A DNA stretch of 64,000 bases, from the NCBI GenBank assembly GCA_964493505.1, contig CAZBNP010000001.1, positions 62,001 to 126,000 of the forward strand. The letters run 5' to 3'. The position numbers and the translations under genes are program-made. Shown one piece after another: positions 52,076 to 62,086 of the stretch. The notes beneath the pieces were generated by a model, which was given only the letters and a program-made list of their open reading frames with translations, was not told the DNA's origin and did no database searches. This DNA is from Chryseosolibacter sp964493505 (GTDB lineage: Bacteria > Bacteroidota > Bacteroidia > Cytophagales > Cyclobacteriaceae). Each line of letters opens with the position of its first letter. Position 1 is the first letter of the stretch.

Positions 52076-54370
52076 ATGAAGCGCTTTCAATTCACCCTTT
52101 ATTTTTCCCTGCTGTTTTTCGCTGTTGCCGGCCAACAGAGCGTCGGGCTTGTGCTTAGCGGCGGCGGCGCCAAAGGCCTTGCACATGTCGGCGTTCTCAA
52201 GGCTCTTGAGGAAAGCGAGATCCCAATCGACTATGTCGTAGGCACCTCCATGGGAGGTATTATCGCAGGATGTTACGCGGCGGGGATGAGTCCTGACCAG
52301 ATAGAGCACATGGCGCTATCGGACCAGTTTCTAAGGCTCGTCAACGGACTTCCCGAACACGGATTTAACTACTTCTATCACCGCAGCGAGGAGAACTCTC
52401 ATTTTGTGAAGCTCAATCTTTCGCTGGATTCTATCCTCAACCTCCAGCTCAACGCGAGCATTGCCAGCGACGTCTCCCTTAATTTCGCGTTCGCCGATAT
52501 GTTTTCCCAGGCTGCCGCTATCAGCCACAATAATTTTGACAGCCTTTTCGTCCCCCTACGCGTAGTCGCCGCCGACATCTTCACACAAAACGAAGTAATT
52601 CTTTCAAAGGGAGTTCTCAGCGATGCCATCAGAGCGACGCTAACGGTTCCGTTCTTTTACAATCCGATTCGTGTCGACGGAAAATATCTTTTTGACGGCG
52701 GAGTGTACAACAACTTCCCTGTCGATGTCGCCCAGAAAGAATTCGCGCCCGAAATTATCATAGGCTCGAATGTGTCGTCAAAAGTGTATAACGACTATCC
52801 GTATAGTCTCGATGAAAAGCTGATCGCCAATTCACTGCTCTTTCTCCTGCTCGACAAGTCAGACCCCGCGAGCGTTCCTCCTAATGGCGTGTACATTCAA
52901 CCCAATCTCACCGGGTATACGTCGTTCAATTTTGCCAGCGCGAAAAGCCTGATCGACAGTGGCTACGTACAGACCATGCGGCAGATAAACGAGCTCAAGA
53001 ATAAGATATCGCGTCGCGCTTCCTGCGAAGAAGTAACGGCGAAACGCAACGCATTCAATCTACGCACCCCGATGCTGATCTTTGACAGCCTCGCGCTCGA
53101 AGGCTTCAACCGCAACCAGTCGCGTTATATCCGCCGCGTGTTCCGGTACAATGAAAAGAACCCTGAATCATTTTATTACACAAAAGCAAAGAGCGGATAC
53201 TTCAGGCTTGTCTCAGAAGACTATTTCAACAACATCTATCCGAATATCCTTTTCGACAGCACCAGACAGTCATATCATCTTAAGCTTACACGCCGTCCGC
53301 AAAAAAACTTCCAGGTCAGTTTTGGTGGTGCTGTCGCTTCACGCGACATCAGCAGCATTTATCTCGGTCTGAATTTCTTCAGCTTCAACCGTCAGTTGGT
53401 ACACGTACACACCGGATTTCAAGCCGGAAACTTTTACAAGGGCGCCGACGTCAGTACACGTATTGATTTCCCCCTTCAGTTCTATCTGCGGCCCTACGTC
53501 GAGTTCAGCAATTGGGACTACCTGCAAAGCGCGGACCTGCTCTATTCGGTGTCACCAACGGTACTTCGCCGCATCAACCGGAAGCTGGGACTGGATATCG
53601 GCTGGCCTCTTGGCCAGCGATTTAAAGGAGTACTCCGCACTGAGGGATTCTCGAACCGTGACAGCTACATCAACAACGACGTTTTTGTCAGTTCAGACAC
53701 ACTCGATGAGCTGCGCATCAAGGGCGTCAAAAGCGAACTTCTATTCACCTCCAATACGCTTAACCGAAAGCAATATGCCAACAGTGGAAGGGCGTTCAAC
53801 TTCGCGCTGCAATATTTCAATCTGAAAGAAGATTACACGCCCGGAAACACCTCCGTCCGTCCATCACCGACAAAAACGGCACACCAGTGGTTCCGGATCA
53901 AAGCCACTGCAGAGCAGTACTTCAGGGCCGGCTGGTATCGCCCCGGCTATTACGCAAAAGTAGTTCTGTCTAACCAGCCCTTCTTTCAGAACTATTACGG
54001 CACCATGATCAATGCCCCCGGATTCTATCCAATGCAAGACAGTCCTACCCTGTTGCTCGAAAACTTCCGGGCTTTTAATTATCTCGCCGGTGGTTTTCGC
54101 AACGTGTTCATCCTTCGGAACCGACTTGACCTCCGGCTCGATGCCTACGTTTTCAAGCCCCTCGAGTATCTCCAACCCGGCCTTAATCAGGACGCAGTTC
54201 TTATAGAGGATCCCCGCGCCCTGTATTTCGCCAGTTCAGCCGGATTGGTAATGCACTCCCCCTTAGGACCGATTTCATTAAGCGTCAATTACTACGACGA
54301 TCGCCAAAATCGGCTAGGGGTGTTGTTGCATGTTGGCTTCCTTCTGCACCACACACACTCTCTCGACTGA
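52076..54370 (+). CDS. patatin-like phospholipase with outer-membrane beta barrel
   Basis: A 764-residue protein of the PlpD/FplA type. Signal peptide (1-19), then a patatin domain: GGGAKGLAHVG oxyanion loop near 29-39, nucleophile Ser58 in GTSMGG, and DGGVYNNFP providing the catalytic Asp. A short POTRA-like segment (about 340-420) and a 16-strand-like barrel domain (about 430-764) follow. It should hydrolyse acyl lipids at the outer membrane. A GGAGGAGG lies 16 bases before the ATG, farther than usual. A strong terminator follows at 54376-54400. Confidence 0.9.
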   Translation: MKRFQFTLYFSLLFFAVAGQQSVGLVLSGGGAKGLAHVGVLKALEESEIPIDYVVGTSMGGIIAGCYAAGMSPDQIEHMALSDQFLRLVNGLPEHGFNYFYHRSEENSHFVKLNLSLDSILNLQLNASIASDVSLNFAFADMFSQAAAISHNNFDSLFVPLRVVAADIFTQNEVILSKGVLSDAIRATLTVPFFYNPIRVDGKYLFDGGVYNNFPVDVAQKEFAPEIIIGSNVSSKVYNDYPYSLDEKLIANSLLFLLLDKSDPASVPPNGVYIQPNLTGYTSFNFASAKSLIDSGYVQTMRQINELKNKISRRASCEEVTAKRNAFNLRTPMLIFDSLALEGFNRNQSRYIRRVFRYNEKNPESFYYTKAKSGYFRLVSEDYFNNIYPNILFDSTRQSYHLKLTRRPQKNFQVSFGGAVASRDISSIYLGLNFFSFNRQLVHVHTGFQAGNFYKGADVSTRIDFPLQFYLRPYVEFSNWDYLQSADLLYSVSPTVLRRINRKLGLDIGWPLGQRFKGVLRTEGFSNRDSYINNDVFVSSDTLDELRIKGVKSELLFTSNTLNRKQYANSGRAFNFALQYFNLKEDYTPGNTSVRPSPTKTAHQWFRIKATAEQYFRAGWYRPGYYAKVVLSNQPFFQNYYGTMINAPGFYPMQDSPTLLLENFRAFNYLAGGFRNVFILRNRLDLRLDAYVFKPLEYLQPGLNQDAVLIEDPRALYFASSAGLVMHSPLGPISLSVNYYDDRQNRLGVLLHVGFLLHHTHSLD

Positions 54371-54375
54371 CCTTC

Positions 54376-54400
54376 GCCGGCCTGGCTGGCATTTTTTTTT
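54376..54400 (+). terminator. Rho-independent terminator after the patatin gene
   Basis: A 5-base GC-rich stem (GCCGG/CTGGC with one G-T pair, loop CCTGG) is followed by A and nine T. It lies 6 bases after the stop codon and is the best intrinsic terminator in the window. Confidence 0.75.
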
Positions 54401-54448
54401 ACGTTTTTCGTTAAGCGAGATTATTGTCCATTCGCCCCACTGGCTTTG

Positions 54449-54463
54449 TAAGAATTTTTCTTA
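54449..54463 (+). other. palindrome upstream of the OmpA/PD40 gene
   Basis: TAAGAA-TTT-TTCTTA is a perfect 6-base inverted repeat with a 3-base centre, 36 bases upstream of the ATG at 54499. A TTTG (54445-54448) lies just before it. It may be an operator; no regulator gene is visible nearby. Confidence 0.35.
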
Positions 54464-54498
54464 AGTTTATCCTTCAAAATAACCTCATCGGATCTAAA

Positions 54499-56532
54499 AT
54501 GAAACGATCGCTACTCCCCTGTATCATTCTGATTGGTGTGTCAATGGGCTTGAGAGCCCAGGAAGTTCAATGGGCAACTAAAGTTATCGAGTTTTCGTCC
54601 GAGCTCACTCCGGTTCAATATTCCGCACAACAGGTTTTGGGCAAACCCAACGTATTGCCATCCGGCGGCCAAAGCCCTAACGCATGGGCCCCTGACAAAC
54701 CGAAGAGAAAAGAATTCCTCAAAGTCGGATTTGAGCGGCCCATCAATATCCAGCAGATAGCGATTGCCGAGTCACACAACCCAAGTGCTATTTACCGCGT
54801 CCTTGTTTACGATGAGGCTGGACGCGAATACGTCGTAAATACCTTGAATCCGAAGACAATTCCACTGAAAGGAAGGATGCTCAATCTTTTTATGGAGCAG
54901 ACGAAATACAAGGTCGCGGCTGTCAAGATCGAGTTTGATGGCGCTGCTCTTCCCGATTACTTTGGAATTGACGCCATTGCTATCTCGGATGTCAACTATC
55001 CGATTATTGCCGATATCCCCAAACTACAGCTTCTGGCTTCCGGCCTGGTGGTCGAGCCTCTCGACAAGAATGTCAACAGTGAGCACAGCGAACTGAATCC
55101 GCTGCTCTCGCCCGATGGGAAGACCCTGTATTTCAGCCGAAAAAACCACCCGGGGAATATCGGGGGGGTAGAAGACAAAGAAGACATCTGGTACTCCGAG
55201 CTCGACGCTAACGGAAACTGGTCCCTGGCAAAAAACATGGGCACCAGGTTTAACAATGAGGAGCCTAACTTCATTAACAGCATCCAGAGTGTTACCCCGG
55301 ATGGTCGCTCGGCGGTTATGCTTCTTGGAAATAAATACCTTCGCAACGGCAAGATGCAGGCAGGTGTCTCGATAAGCTCCAACGTCAACGGAGTCTGGTC
55401 AGCGCCCGTCCCGCTCAAGATCACAAACGACTATAACTTCAACGAAAAAGCCAACTACTTCCTCACCGACAATCGCCAGACCCTCCTCATGTCTGTCGAG
55501 CGTGAAGACTCGTACGGCGACCGCGACCTTTACGTGTCTTTCATGGGTGCCGACAGCGTATGGACCGAGCCCCTTAACCTGGGTAACGTCATCAACTCTG
55601 CCAGCGAGGAATCCGCGCCTTTCCTGGCTGCGGATAACCGAACGCTCTATTTCTCCTCCAATGGCTTCAGTGGCTACGGAGGAAATGATATCTATACATC
55701 CACACGCCTGGATGACACATGGACCAACTGGTCAGATCCCGAAAACCTGGGACCGGAGATCAATTCCCCGCTTGAAGACCTGTTCTTCAACATTCCCGCA
55801 AGCAGCGATTACGCCTATTACTCCCGTGGGGTTTCCGAAAACAACACTGATATCTACCGGGTGAAGCTCCCGATCCTCAGAAGCCCCGATCCGTGGGTTA
55901 TCGTGAAAGGAAAAATTGTTGATGCCGCTACCGGTCAGGGGATCGGCGCCAAGATCATCTACGAAAAATTACCCGACGGCACCGAGCTGGGAACTGTAGA
56001 GTCCGACCCTAACACCGGTGAATACGAAATCCGTCTTCCGGGCGGAGATCTTTACGGTATTCGCGCAGAAGCAGCGGACAGGATCTCCGAAAACCAGAAC
56101 CTCGATCTCAGACAAGTTCAGAACGATCAGGTCATAGAAGGCAAGAACTTTAACCTCGATCCGATCCAGGTAGCTGTGGTTGAGGAGAACGTAACGATCA
56201 CCCTCAATAACATCTTCTTTGATTTCGATAGATCCAGTCTGAAACCAGAATCTTATCCTGAGCTAAACCGGATCGCCGGACTGCTCAAGGAAAGGTCTTC
56301 TATGCAGATCGAAATTGCCGGTCACTCCGATGCCACGGGCCCGGAGCAATACAATCTCCAGCTTTCAGAACGGCGTGCAAAAGCTGTTGTACAATATCTG
56401 ACAAAGCAGGGTATTAATGGCGACCGGATCTCCGTCGTGTTCTACGGTGAAACAAAGCCGCTGGCGCCTAATACAACCATCAATGGGAGAAGACAAAACC
56501 GCAGGGTGGAGTTCAAAATCCTAAAGATATAA
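54499..56532 (+). CDS. OmpA-family protein with discoidin-like and PD40 repeats
   Basis: A 677-residue envelope protein. Signal peptide to GLRAQ near 20. A discoidin-like N-terminal domain (about 25-165, with VIEFSSELTPVQYSAQQVLG) is followed by WD40-like PD40 repeats (about 175-460, for example SPDGKTLYFSRKNHPG and ADNRTLYFSSNGFSGYGG). A carboxypeptidase regulatory-like repeat (about 465-555) and a peptidoglycan-binding OmpA domain (about 565-677, NNIFFDFDRSSLKPES) complete it. It anchors to the cell wall. It resembles envelope proteins such as PorE but lacks TPRs; a link to type IX secretion is conjecture. The ATG at 54499 is chosen since the signal peptide starts there. Confidence 0.85.
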   Translation: MKRSLLPCIILIGVSMGLRAQEVQWATKVIEFSSELTPVQYSAQQVLGKPNVLPSGGQSPNAWAPDKPKRKEFLKVGFERPINIQQIAIAESHNPSAIYRVLVYDEAGREYVVNTLNPKTIPLKGRMLNLFMEQTKYKVAAVKIEFDGAALPDYFGIDAIAISDVNYPIIADIPKLQLLASGLVVEPLDKNVNSEHSELNPLLSPDGKTLYFSRKNHPGNIGGVEDKEDIWYSELDANGNWSLAKNMGTRFNNEEPNFINSIQSVTPDGRSAVMLLGNKYLRNGKMQAGVSISSNVNGVWSAPVPLKITNDYNFNEKANYFLTDNRQTLLMSVEREDSYGDRDLYVSFMGADSVWTEPLNLGNVINSASEESAPFLAADNRTLYFSSNGFSGYGGNDIYTSTRLDDTWTNWSDPENLGPEINSPLEDLFFNIPASSDYAYYSRGVSENNTDIYRVKLPILRSPDPWVIVKGKIVDAATGQGIGAKIIYEKLPDGTELGTVESDPNTGEYEIRLPGGDLYGIRAEAADRISENQNLDLRQVQNDQVIEGKNFNLDPIQVAVVEENVTITLNNIFFDFDRSSLKPESYPELNRIAGLLKERSSMQIEIAGHSDATGPEQYNLQLSERRAKAVVQYLTKQGINGDRISVVFYGETKPLAPNTTINGRRQNRRVEFKILKI

Positions 56533-56535
56533 ATC

Positions 56536-57240
56536 ATGAAAATGCGTTCGTTTCTGGTCGGGCTGTTTATGTCCCCGGCGTTCATGCTCACTGCCCAGGA
56601 CCAAGCGGCTGATTCGCTGATCCACGCCGTAGGAAAGGTTACCAATGCAGAAACCGGCGAACCAGTGTCAGCCCGTATCATCTACGAAAGCTTGCCTTAT
56701 GGAAACCGGATCGGTGTTATCACCAGCAGCACCTATTCCTTTCCGATGTTTGAACGCGAACACTACAGCATCGTGGTCGAAGCCGAAGGCTTTGCTCCCG
56801 CGAAATATCTGCTCGACCCTGCGAGTGCCAATGACGACAACCTGGTTGTAAGAGATATCCAGCTCTCCACCGGATCGAAGACCCCTCCCGTGGCCGGAAG
56901 GGTGCTGCGTCTTGACAACCTCATCTTCGAAGTGGGGAAAGCCAGGATCGATCCCGGCTCGTATTCCGAGCTCGACCTGCTTTTGAGCCTCATGCGCGAA
57001 AATTCCGCCATGATCATTCAGCTGGAGGGGCACACTGACTACATCGGCGATGCCCGTGCAAACCTGCGCCTTTCACAGCAGCGCGTCGACGCCGTGCGCA
57101 ACTATCTCGCCGGCAAGGGTGTCTCCAGGAACCGGATGAAAACGAAGGCTTTTGGCGGAAGCCAACCCCTTTCCCGTGACAACACCCCCGAAGCACACCG
57201 CCTGAACAGACGGGTGGAAGTACGAATTCTCAGTAACTAG
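56536..57240 (+). CDS. OmpA-family protein, short
   Basis: A 234-residue companion of the preceding gene, three bases downstream. It has a signal peptide (to LTAQ), a carboxypeptidase regulatory-like domain (about 30-110, GKVTNAETGEPVSARIIYESL, echoing the corresponding repeat of the larger protein), and an OmpA domain (about 125-234, LIFEVGKARIDPGSYSELD, GHTDYIGDARANL). It is likely to bind peptidoglycan. The two genes look like a duplication of the C-terminal half. Confidence 0.87.
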   Translation: MKMRSFLVGLFMSPAFMLTAQDQAADSLIHAVGKVTNAETGEPVSARIIYESLPYGNRIGVITSSTYSFPMFEREHYSIVVEAEGFAPAKYLLDPASANDDNLVVRDIQLSTGSKTPPVAGRVLRLDNLIFEVGKARIDPGSYSELDLLLSLMRENSAMIIQLEGHTDYIGDARANLRLSQQRVDAVRNYLAGKGVSRNRMKTKAFGGSQPLSRDNTPEAHRLNRRVEVRILSN

Positions 57241-57289
57241 CTCCCAAGGCCCCTTTTGGCTCGTCCCCAAGAACCAGGCCCTAGTGCTT

Positions 57290-57323
57290 TGCCGTTTTAA
57301 GACAATTACGGCACGGGCTTTTT
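57290..57323 (+). terminator. possible terminator after the OmpA pair
   Basis: TGCCGT (57290-57295) and ACGGCA (57308-57313) can form a 6-base stem with a 12-base loop, followed 5 bases later by TTTTT (57319-57323). The rest of the 183-base gap (57241-57423) has no recognised element; a TAAATTTA before the AsmA gene is one base off the -7 consensus without a -33 box. Confidence 0.38.
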
Positions 57324-57423
57324 ATTCTCCCTGCCGAAACAAATTTTTGATTGAAACCGTCCCTTCCGGGATCAAAGCCCTAAGGTTTCGTAAATTTACG
57401 CCCTGGCCCTAAAAACCAAAGAA

Positions 57424-60405
57424 ATGAATAAAGGACTAAAATGGACACTCATCATCCTCGGAGGATTTATTGGTCTGCTGCTTGCAGCTGCGATTATCGT
57501 TCCGGCAGTATTCAAGGATGACATCAAGGCCATTCTGGAAAGGGAAGTAGCTAAGTCGGTGAACGCCGACGTTGTGTTTGACGACTTTAGTCTCTCCGTC
57601 TTTTCAAACTTCCCCAATATCACCGCCGGCCTCGACCAGCTCGGCGTGATGAACCGCGCTCCCTTCGACGGCGATCTCCTCTTCGCAACGGAGAAGCTCG
57701 AAGTGGAAGTCAATCTCTTCGACGTACTGTTCGGAGAGGTGCGGGTAAAGGGAATACGGCTGATCCGTCCTATTGTAAATATCAAAGTGCTCGAAGACGG
57801 CCGCGCTAACTGGGATATTGCCATCCCCTCCGAAGAAGACACGACAACGACAGATGAATCCGGCGAATTCTCGTTTGGCATTGATCATTGGGAAGTAGTC
57901 GACGGCGACGTGACCTACGACGACCGGTCGCTGTCTTTCCTCCTTACGATGAAAGGTCTTCACCACGAAGGTAGCGGCGACTTCACCCAGGCGGCCTTCG
58001 ACATGAGAACGAAGACCATCGCCGACACCCTCTCAACATCCTACGACGGAGTCGAGTATCTCACCAACAAGAGGGTAGAGATCGATGCCGTTCTCAATAT
58101 CAGCGAAGACTACTCAAAGTACACTCTCAAGGACAACGCAACGAAGGTCAACGACTTTACCATGCAGGCAGACGGCTGGCTAAAGCTCAACGAGAACGAT
58201 ATGGAGATGGACCTCGTGTTCAACACACCCGAAAACACCTTCAGGAGTCTACTGTCTCTGGTGCCCGGCATCTATTCGGAGGGCTTCGGTGATATCAAAA
58301 CAGACGGCGAGCTCGCGTTCAATGGAACCGTAAAAGGAACCTACAGCGAAGAAAAAATGCCGGCATTTAATCTCGCGCTGACAGTAAAGGATGCTATGTT
58401 CCAGTATCCGGACCTCCCCACCGCGATCGAGAATATCAATCTTGACCTGGTCGTAGACAACAAAGATGGCATCGTTGAAAACACCCTGATCGACCTGAAA
58501 AATCTGCACCTCGACTTTGGCGCAAACCCGGTAGATGCACGAGCGAAAATAGTCAGGCTCTATCCCACCGATATCGACGCGGCAATCAATGCGAAGCTCA
58601 ACCTTGGAGAACTCAACACCATGTTTCCCATGGAAGGTCTCGACATGAAAGGCAACTTCTCGGTAGCCCTGGAGGCAAAGGGTATTTACGACAGTCTCAA
58701 GAAACTCGTTCCCGCAATCGACGCGAAGATGGCGCTTGCGAACGGGTACGTAAAGTCGGGCGAGTTTCCCATACCAATGGATAACGTAAGCTTCACCTCA
58801 TCCATCGCAAATACCTCCGGAAAAATGGCAGAGACCTTTATTCGCGTCGATGACTTTTCAATGTTGATGGATGGTGAGAAGCTGTCGGCAAATCTCCTTC
58901 TGCAAAACCTCGATAACTACACCTGGGACCTGCGCGTAGCCGGTGGTGTCGATCTCGAAAAGATCACGAAGATATTTCCGCTCGAAGGGATGGCGCTGAC
59001 CGGTAAGGTGAAGGCCAATATTCAGACCAAGGGTAATTATGCCGATCTGGACGCCGAGCGCTACGACCGTCTTCCTACAAGCGGCACGGCTTCGCTGCAA
59101 GATTTCTCCTACGTTACGACCGACCTTCCTCTTTTGAACCTCAGCCAGGCGTCAATGGTCTTTGATCCGAAGCAAATCACCCTGCAAACATTGAATGGGA
59201 CATTCGGCAAAAGCGACTTTAATGCTACGGGTTCCGTATCCAACTATCTCGGCTACGTATTTCGCGAAAACGAAACGATCAAAGGAAAGATCGCTTTCAA
59301 TTCAACTCTCCTAGACCTCAATGAGTTTATGTCGGGTGAGGAAGAGGCTGTATCTGAAGACACTGCCTCGTACTCGGTGATCCCGGTTCCGAAGAACATT
59401 GACTTTGTGCTCACATCGAACGTCAAGACTGTAAAGCTGATGGATCTCACGCTGAAGAATGCCACGGGAGATATCGCAGTGAAAGACGGCATAGCAAACC
59501 TCAGCGGATTGCGCTTCAACATGCTAGGCGGTTTATTCGTTGTCACCGGTAGCTACGACACACGCGACATCAGGCATCCGAAATATGACTTTGGCTTGAA
59601 GATGGAGAATGTCTCGATCCAGGAAACGGCGAATTCATTCTCACTCGTAAAGACCTACGCGCCTATTGCAGGACTCGTGCAAGGCAAGGTGTCAACAGAT
59701 TTTAAAGTGGGGGGAGAGCTCCTTCAAAACATGATGCCCAACATGAGAACGGTCAACGGCGAAGGTCTTTTGAAGATCGCGCAGGCTACATTGCAGGATT
59801 CAAAACTGATCTCGGGAATAACATCGTTGACCAAGCTCGAAGACACCGATAATGTGTCTCTGAAGGATGTGCTGATGTCTACGAAGATCGAAAACGGCAA
59901 GCTTAGTGTGAGGCCGTTCGATATCAGCATGGGCAGCTACAAGACGACGGTATCGGGCAGCACCCTCCTCGACGGAACAATCGACTACAATCTGAAGATG
60001 GATGTGCCCGCCGGAAAACTCGGAACACAGTTCAATTCACTCCTATCGAAATATACCGGGCAAACGGGAAATCCTGATGGCACAATCCCGGTGACCATTG
60101 CGCTCGGTGGTAGTTTTACAAATCCGACACCGACGCTGGTAATGGATGAGCAGGCTGCTCAGGTGAAGGAGGCGGTCACAGAAGCGGCGAAAGAAGAGGG
60201 AGTGAAAGCTATTGAGAAAGCGGTAAAGGGTACCGAAGCTGAAAACATCATCAAGGGTATTCTCGGGAGAGGGGAAAGCAGCGATAGTGTCACTTCCGTT
60301 GATTCTACGGCCAAGCCCGTCAGTGCTGAGGAAGCGATCAAAGAGAAAGTTGAACAGGAAGCGAAAGACAAGATCCAGAACCTGCTTCGCAAAAGAAAGA
60401 ACTAA
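57424..60405 (+). CDS. AsmA-like envelope protein
   Basis: A 993-residue protein with one N-terminal membrane helix (about 10-31), an AsmA N-terminal domain (about 35-180, with PNITAGLDQLGVMNRAPFDGDLLFATEKLEVEVNLFDVLFGEVRVKGIRL-type repeats) and an AsmA C-terminal-like region near 780-920. The charged tail is rich in Glu, Lys and Ala (KEAVTEAAKEEG, KVEQEAKDKIQN) and may be a coiled coil. AsmA-like proteins form bridges for phospholipid movement between membranes. It fits the envelope theme of the preceding genes. A terminator hairpin follows at 60414-60443. Confidence 0.85.
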   Translation: MNKGLKWTLIILGGFIGLLLAAAIIVPAVFKDDIKAILEREVAKSVNADVVFDDFSLSVFSNFPNITAGLDQLGVMNRAPFDGDLLFATEKLEVEVNLFDVLFGEVRVKGIRLIRPIVNIKVLEDGRANWDIAIPSEEDTTTTDESGEFSFGIDHWEVVDGDVTYDDRSLSFLLTMKGLHHEGSGDFTQAAFDMRTKTIADTLSTSYDGVEYLTNKRVEIDAVLNISEDYSKYTLKDNATKVNDFTMQADGWLKLNENDMEMDLVFNTPENTFRSLLSLVPGIYSEGFGDIKTDGELAFNGTVKGTYSEEKMPAFNLALTVKDAMFQYPDLPTAIENINLDLVVDNKDGIVENTLIDLKNLHLDFGANPVDARAKIVRLYPTDIDAAINAKLNLGELNTMFPMEGLDMKGNFSVALEAKGIYDSLKKLVPAIDAKMALANGYVKSGEFPIPMDNVSFTSSIANTSGKMAETFIRVDDFSMLMDGEKLSANLLLQNLDNYTWDLRVAGGVDLEKITKIFPLEGMALTGKVKANIQTKGNYADLDAERYDRLPTSGTASLQDFSYVTTDLPLLNLSQASMVFDPKQITLQTLNGTFGKSDFNATGSVSNYLGYVFRENETIKGKIAFNSTLLDLNEFMSGEEEAVSEDTASYSVIPVPKNIDFVLTSNVKTVKLMDLTLKNATGDIAVKDGIANLSGLRFNMLGGLFVVTGSYDTRDIRHPKYDFGLKMENVSIQETANSFSLVKTYAPIAGLVQGKVSTDFKVGGELLQNMMPNMRTVNGEGLLKIAQATLQDSKLISGITSLTKLEDTDNVSLKDVLMSTKIENGKLSVRPFDISMGSYKTTVSGSTLLDGTIDYNLKMDVPAGKLGTQFNSLLSKYTGQTGNPDGTIPVTIALGGSFTNPTPTLVMDEQAAQVKEAVTEAAKEEGVKAIEKAVKGTEAENIIKGILGRGESSDSVTSVDSTAKPVSAEEAIKEKVEQEAKDKIQNLLRKRKN

Positions 60406-60413
60406 GAGATTTT

Positions 60414-60443
60414 GTTACCGGTCAGCAGCAGCTGGCCGGTAAC
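60414..60443 (+). terminator. long hairpin between convergent AsmA and RNase G genes
   Basis: A 13-base stem (GTTACCGGTCAGC with GCTGGCCGGTAAC, one G-T pair, loop AGCA) lies 8 bases after the AsmA stop and ends 17 bases before the RNase G stop. It has no T run on either strand, so it may be a bidirectional terminator or transcript-end stabiliser. A second small hairpin (CCGGC-CTCA-GCCGG, 60455-60468) overlaps the RNase G stop. Confidence 0.6.
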
Positions 60444-60460
60444 AGATCTCATATCCGGCC

Positions 60461-62017
60461 TCAGCCGGTTAATTGAATCTCTTCGCCTTCCTTATTGAGG
60501 AATTTGTACTCCGTCACTGCCAGCGACGTATCGACAATAACACTCAACCAACGCTTGTATTTAAAATACCATTTCAGGCGTTGTGAGATAATGCCCCTTG
60601 TAAAGAACGCGTGAAGGTAGGGGTGCACTGCCAGTACGAGGTCCTTCTCGTTTTGTTTCTGGAACAGGTGTTCGATATTCTTCTCGATGAGATCGGACGT
60701 AAGGATCGACGCAGTGATCTTTCCCGTTCCGTTGCAGGTAGGGCAAGTCTCTTTGGTAATGATATTCATCTGCGGTCGCACGCGTTCGCGTGTGATCTGC
60801 ATCAGTCCGAATTTCGAAAGCGGTAATACTGTCGACTTCGCCTTGTCTTCGATCATCGCCTCCTTCATCACCTTGTAGATGAGCTTCTTGTTATCGAGGC
60901 TCTTCATGTCTATGAAGTCGATAACGATGATGCCGCCCATATCGCGAAGTCTTAGCTGCCGTGCTATTTCCTTTGCCGCCTCTACGTTTACAGACAGCGC
61001 GGTTGTTTCCTGGTTTTCCTCGCGGTTGGATTTATTACCGCTATTCACGTCGATGACATGGAGCGCCTCGGTGTGTTCGATAATCAGGTAGCCGCCGGCC
61101 CTGAGGCTAACGGTAGTGCCAAAAGCTGATTTGATCTGCTTTTCGATACCGTAGTGCTCAAATATCTTCGCTTTCCCGTTGTACATTTTAACGATCTTTT
61201 CCTTTTCAGGAGCGATCGTCTTGATATACACCTTTACTTCATCGTACATTTTGCGGTCGTCGACGTGAACATTGTCGAACGACTCATTGAGGAGGTCGCG
61301 AAGAAGGGATGAAGTTTTGTCGAGTTCGCCGATGATCTTGTCGCGCGGCTGGGAGGATGCAAGGCGGCCCATGCCGTCTTGCCAGGTTTTGACCAGATTT
61401 CGCAGATCGCGATCAAGCTCGGCAACTTCCTTGTTTTCAGCAACCGTTCGGATGATAACACCAAATTTATCCGGCTTGATTGATTGGATCAGGCGAAGCA
61501 GTCGCTTTCGCTCGTCACTGCTGGTGATTTTTTTGCTAACGCTAACAGCGTTTGAAAAGGGGACCAATACCAGGTATCGCCCGGCAAGGGATAACTCGCA
61601 GGATAGTCGGGGCCCTTTGGTTGAAATTGGCTCTTTTACAATCTGAACCGGAATCAGCGTATTCTTTGTAAGCTGCTGGATGATTTTTCCATGCTTATCA
61701 ATATCCGGTTCTGAATTGAATTTGTCGAGTTTTCCACCATTGATCTTTTTTGAGCGGACGAGTTTGGTGAACTTTTGAAGTGAACCAAACTGAGGGCCGA
61801 GATCCAGATAGTGCAGAAAGGCATCTTTATCGTAACCAACGTCGATAAAGGCTGCATTTAGTCCGGGAACCACTTTCTTTACAGTTCCCAGAAAAATATC
61901 ACCTACGGTGAACTTACTGCCCTCTGATTCCTGATGAAATTCAACGAGCGTCTTATCATTTAGAAGGGCTATACGACATCCGTCTTGAGTTGCACTAATG
62001 ATTAGTTCGTTACTCAA
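60461..62017 (-). CDS. rng: ribonuclease G/E family endoribonuclease
   Basis: A 518-residue RNase G-type enzyme: S1 RNA-binding domain with FLGTVKKVVPGLNAAFIDVGYDKDAFLH (about 42-70), RNase H-like/DNase I-like catalytic core with GGIIVIDFIDMKS (metal Asp) near 350, and a zinc-link CPTCNGTG near 420. No long C-terminal scaffold, so it is G-like rather than E-like. It processes rRNA and mRNA. The start is TTG at 62017 (MSNELIIS); a TTG two codons earlier is the alternative. No ATG precedes conserved sequence. Confidence 0.88.
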   Translation of the reverse strand: MSNELIISATQDGCRIALLNDKTLVEFHQESEGSKFTVGDIFLGTVKKVVPGLNAAFIDVGYDKDAFLHYLDLGPQFGSLQKFTKLVRSKKINGGKLDKFNSEPDIDKHGKIIQQLTKNTLIPVQIVKEPISTKGPRLSCELSLAGRYLVLVPFSNAVSVSKKITSSDERKRLLRLIQSIKPDKFGVIIRTVAENKEVAELDRDLRNLVKTWQDGMGRLASSQPRDKIIGELDKTSSLLRDLLNESFDNVHVDDRKMYDEVKVYIKTIAPEKEKIVKMYNGKAKIFEHYGIEKQIKSAFGTTVSLRAGGYLIIEHTEALHVIDVNSGNKSNREENQETTALSVNVEAAKEIARQLRLRDMGGIIVIDFIDMKSLDNKKLIYKVMKEAMIEDKAKSTVLPLSKFGLMQITRERVRPQMNIITKETCPTCNGTGKITASILTSDLIEKNIEHLFQKQNEKDLVLAVHPYLHAFFTRGIISQRLKWYFKYKRWLSVIVDTSLAVTEYKFLNKEGEEIQLTG

Positions 62018-62086
62018 AACCAAATGGGTTAATGTTGTATATGCGCGATCTGGATGCAGTACATAATATCAACTGCTTTCCAGTCA

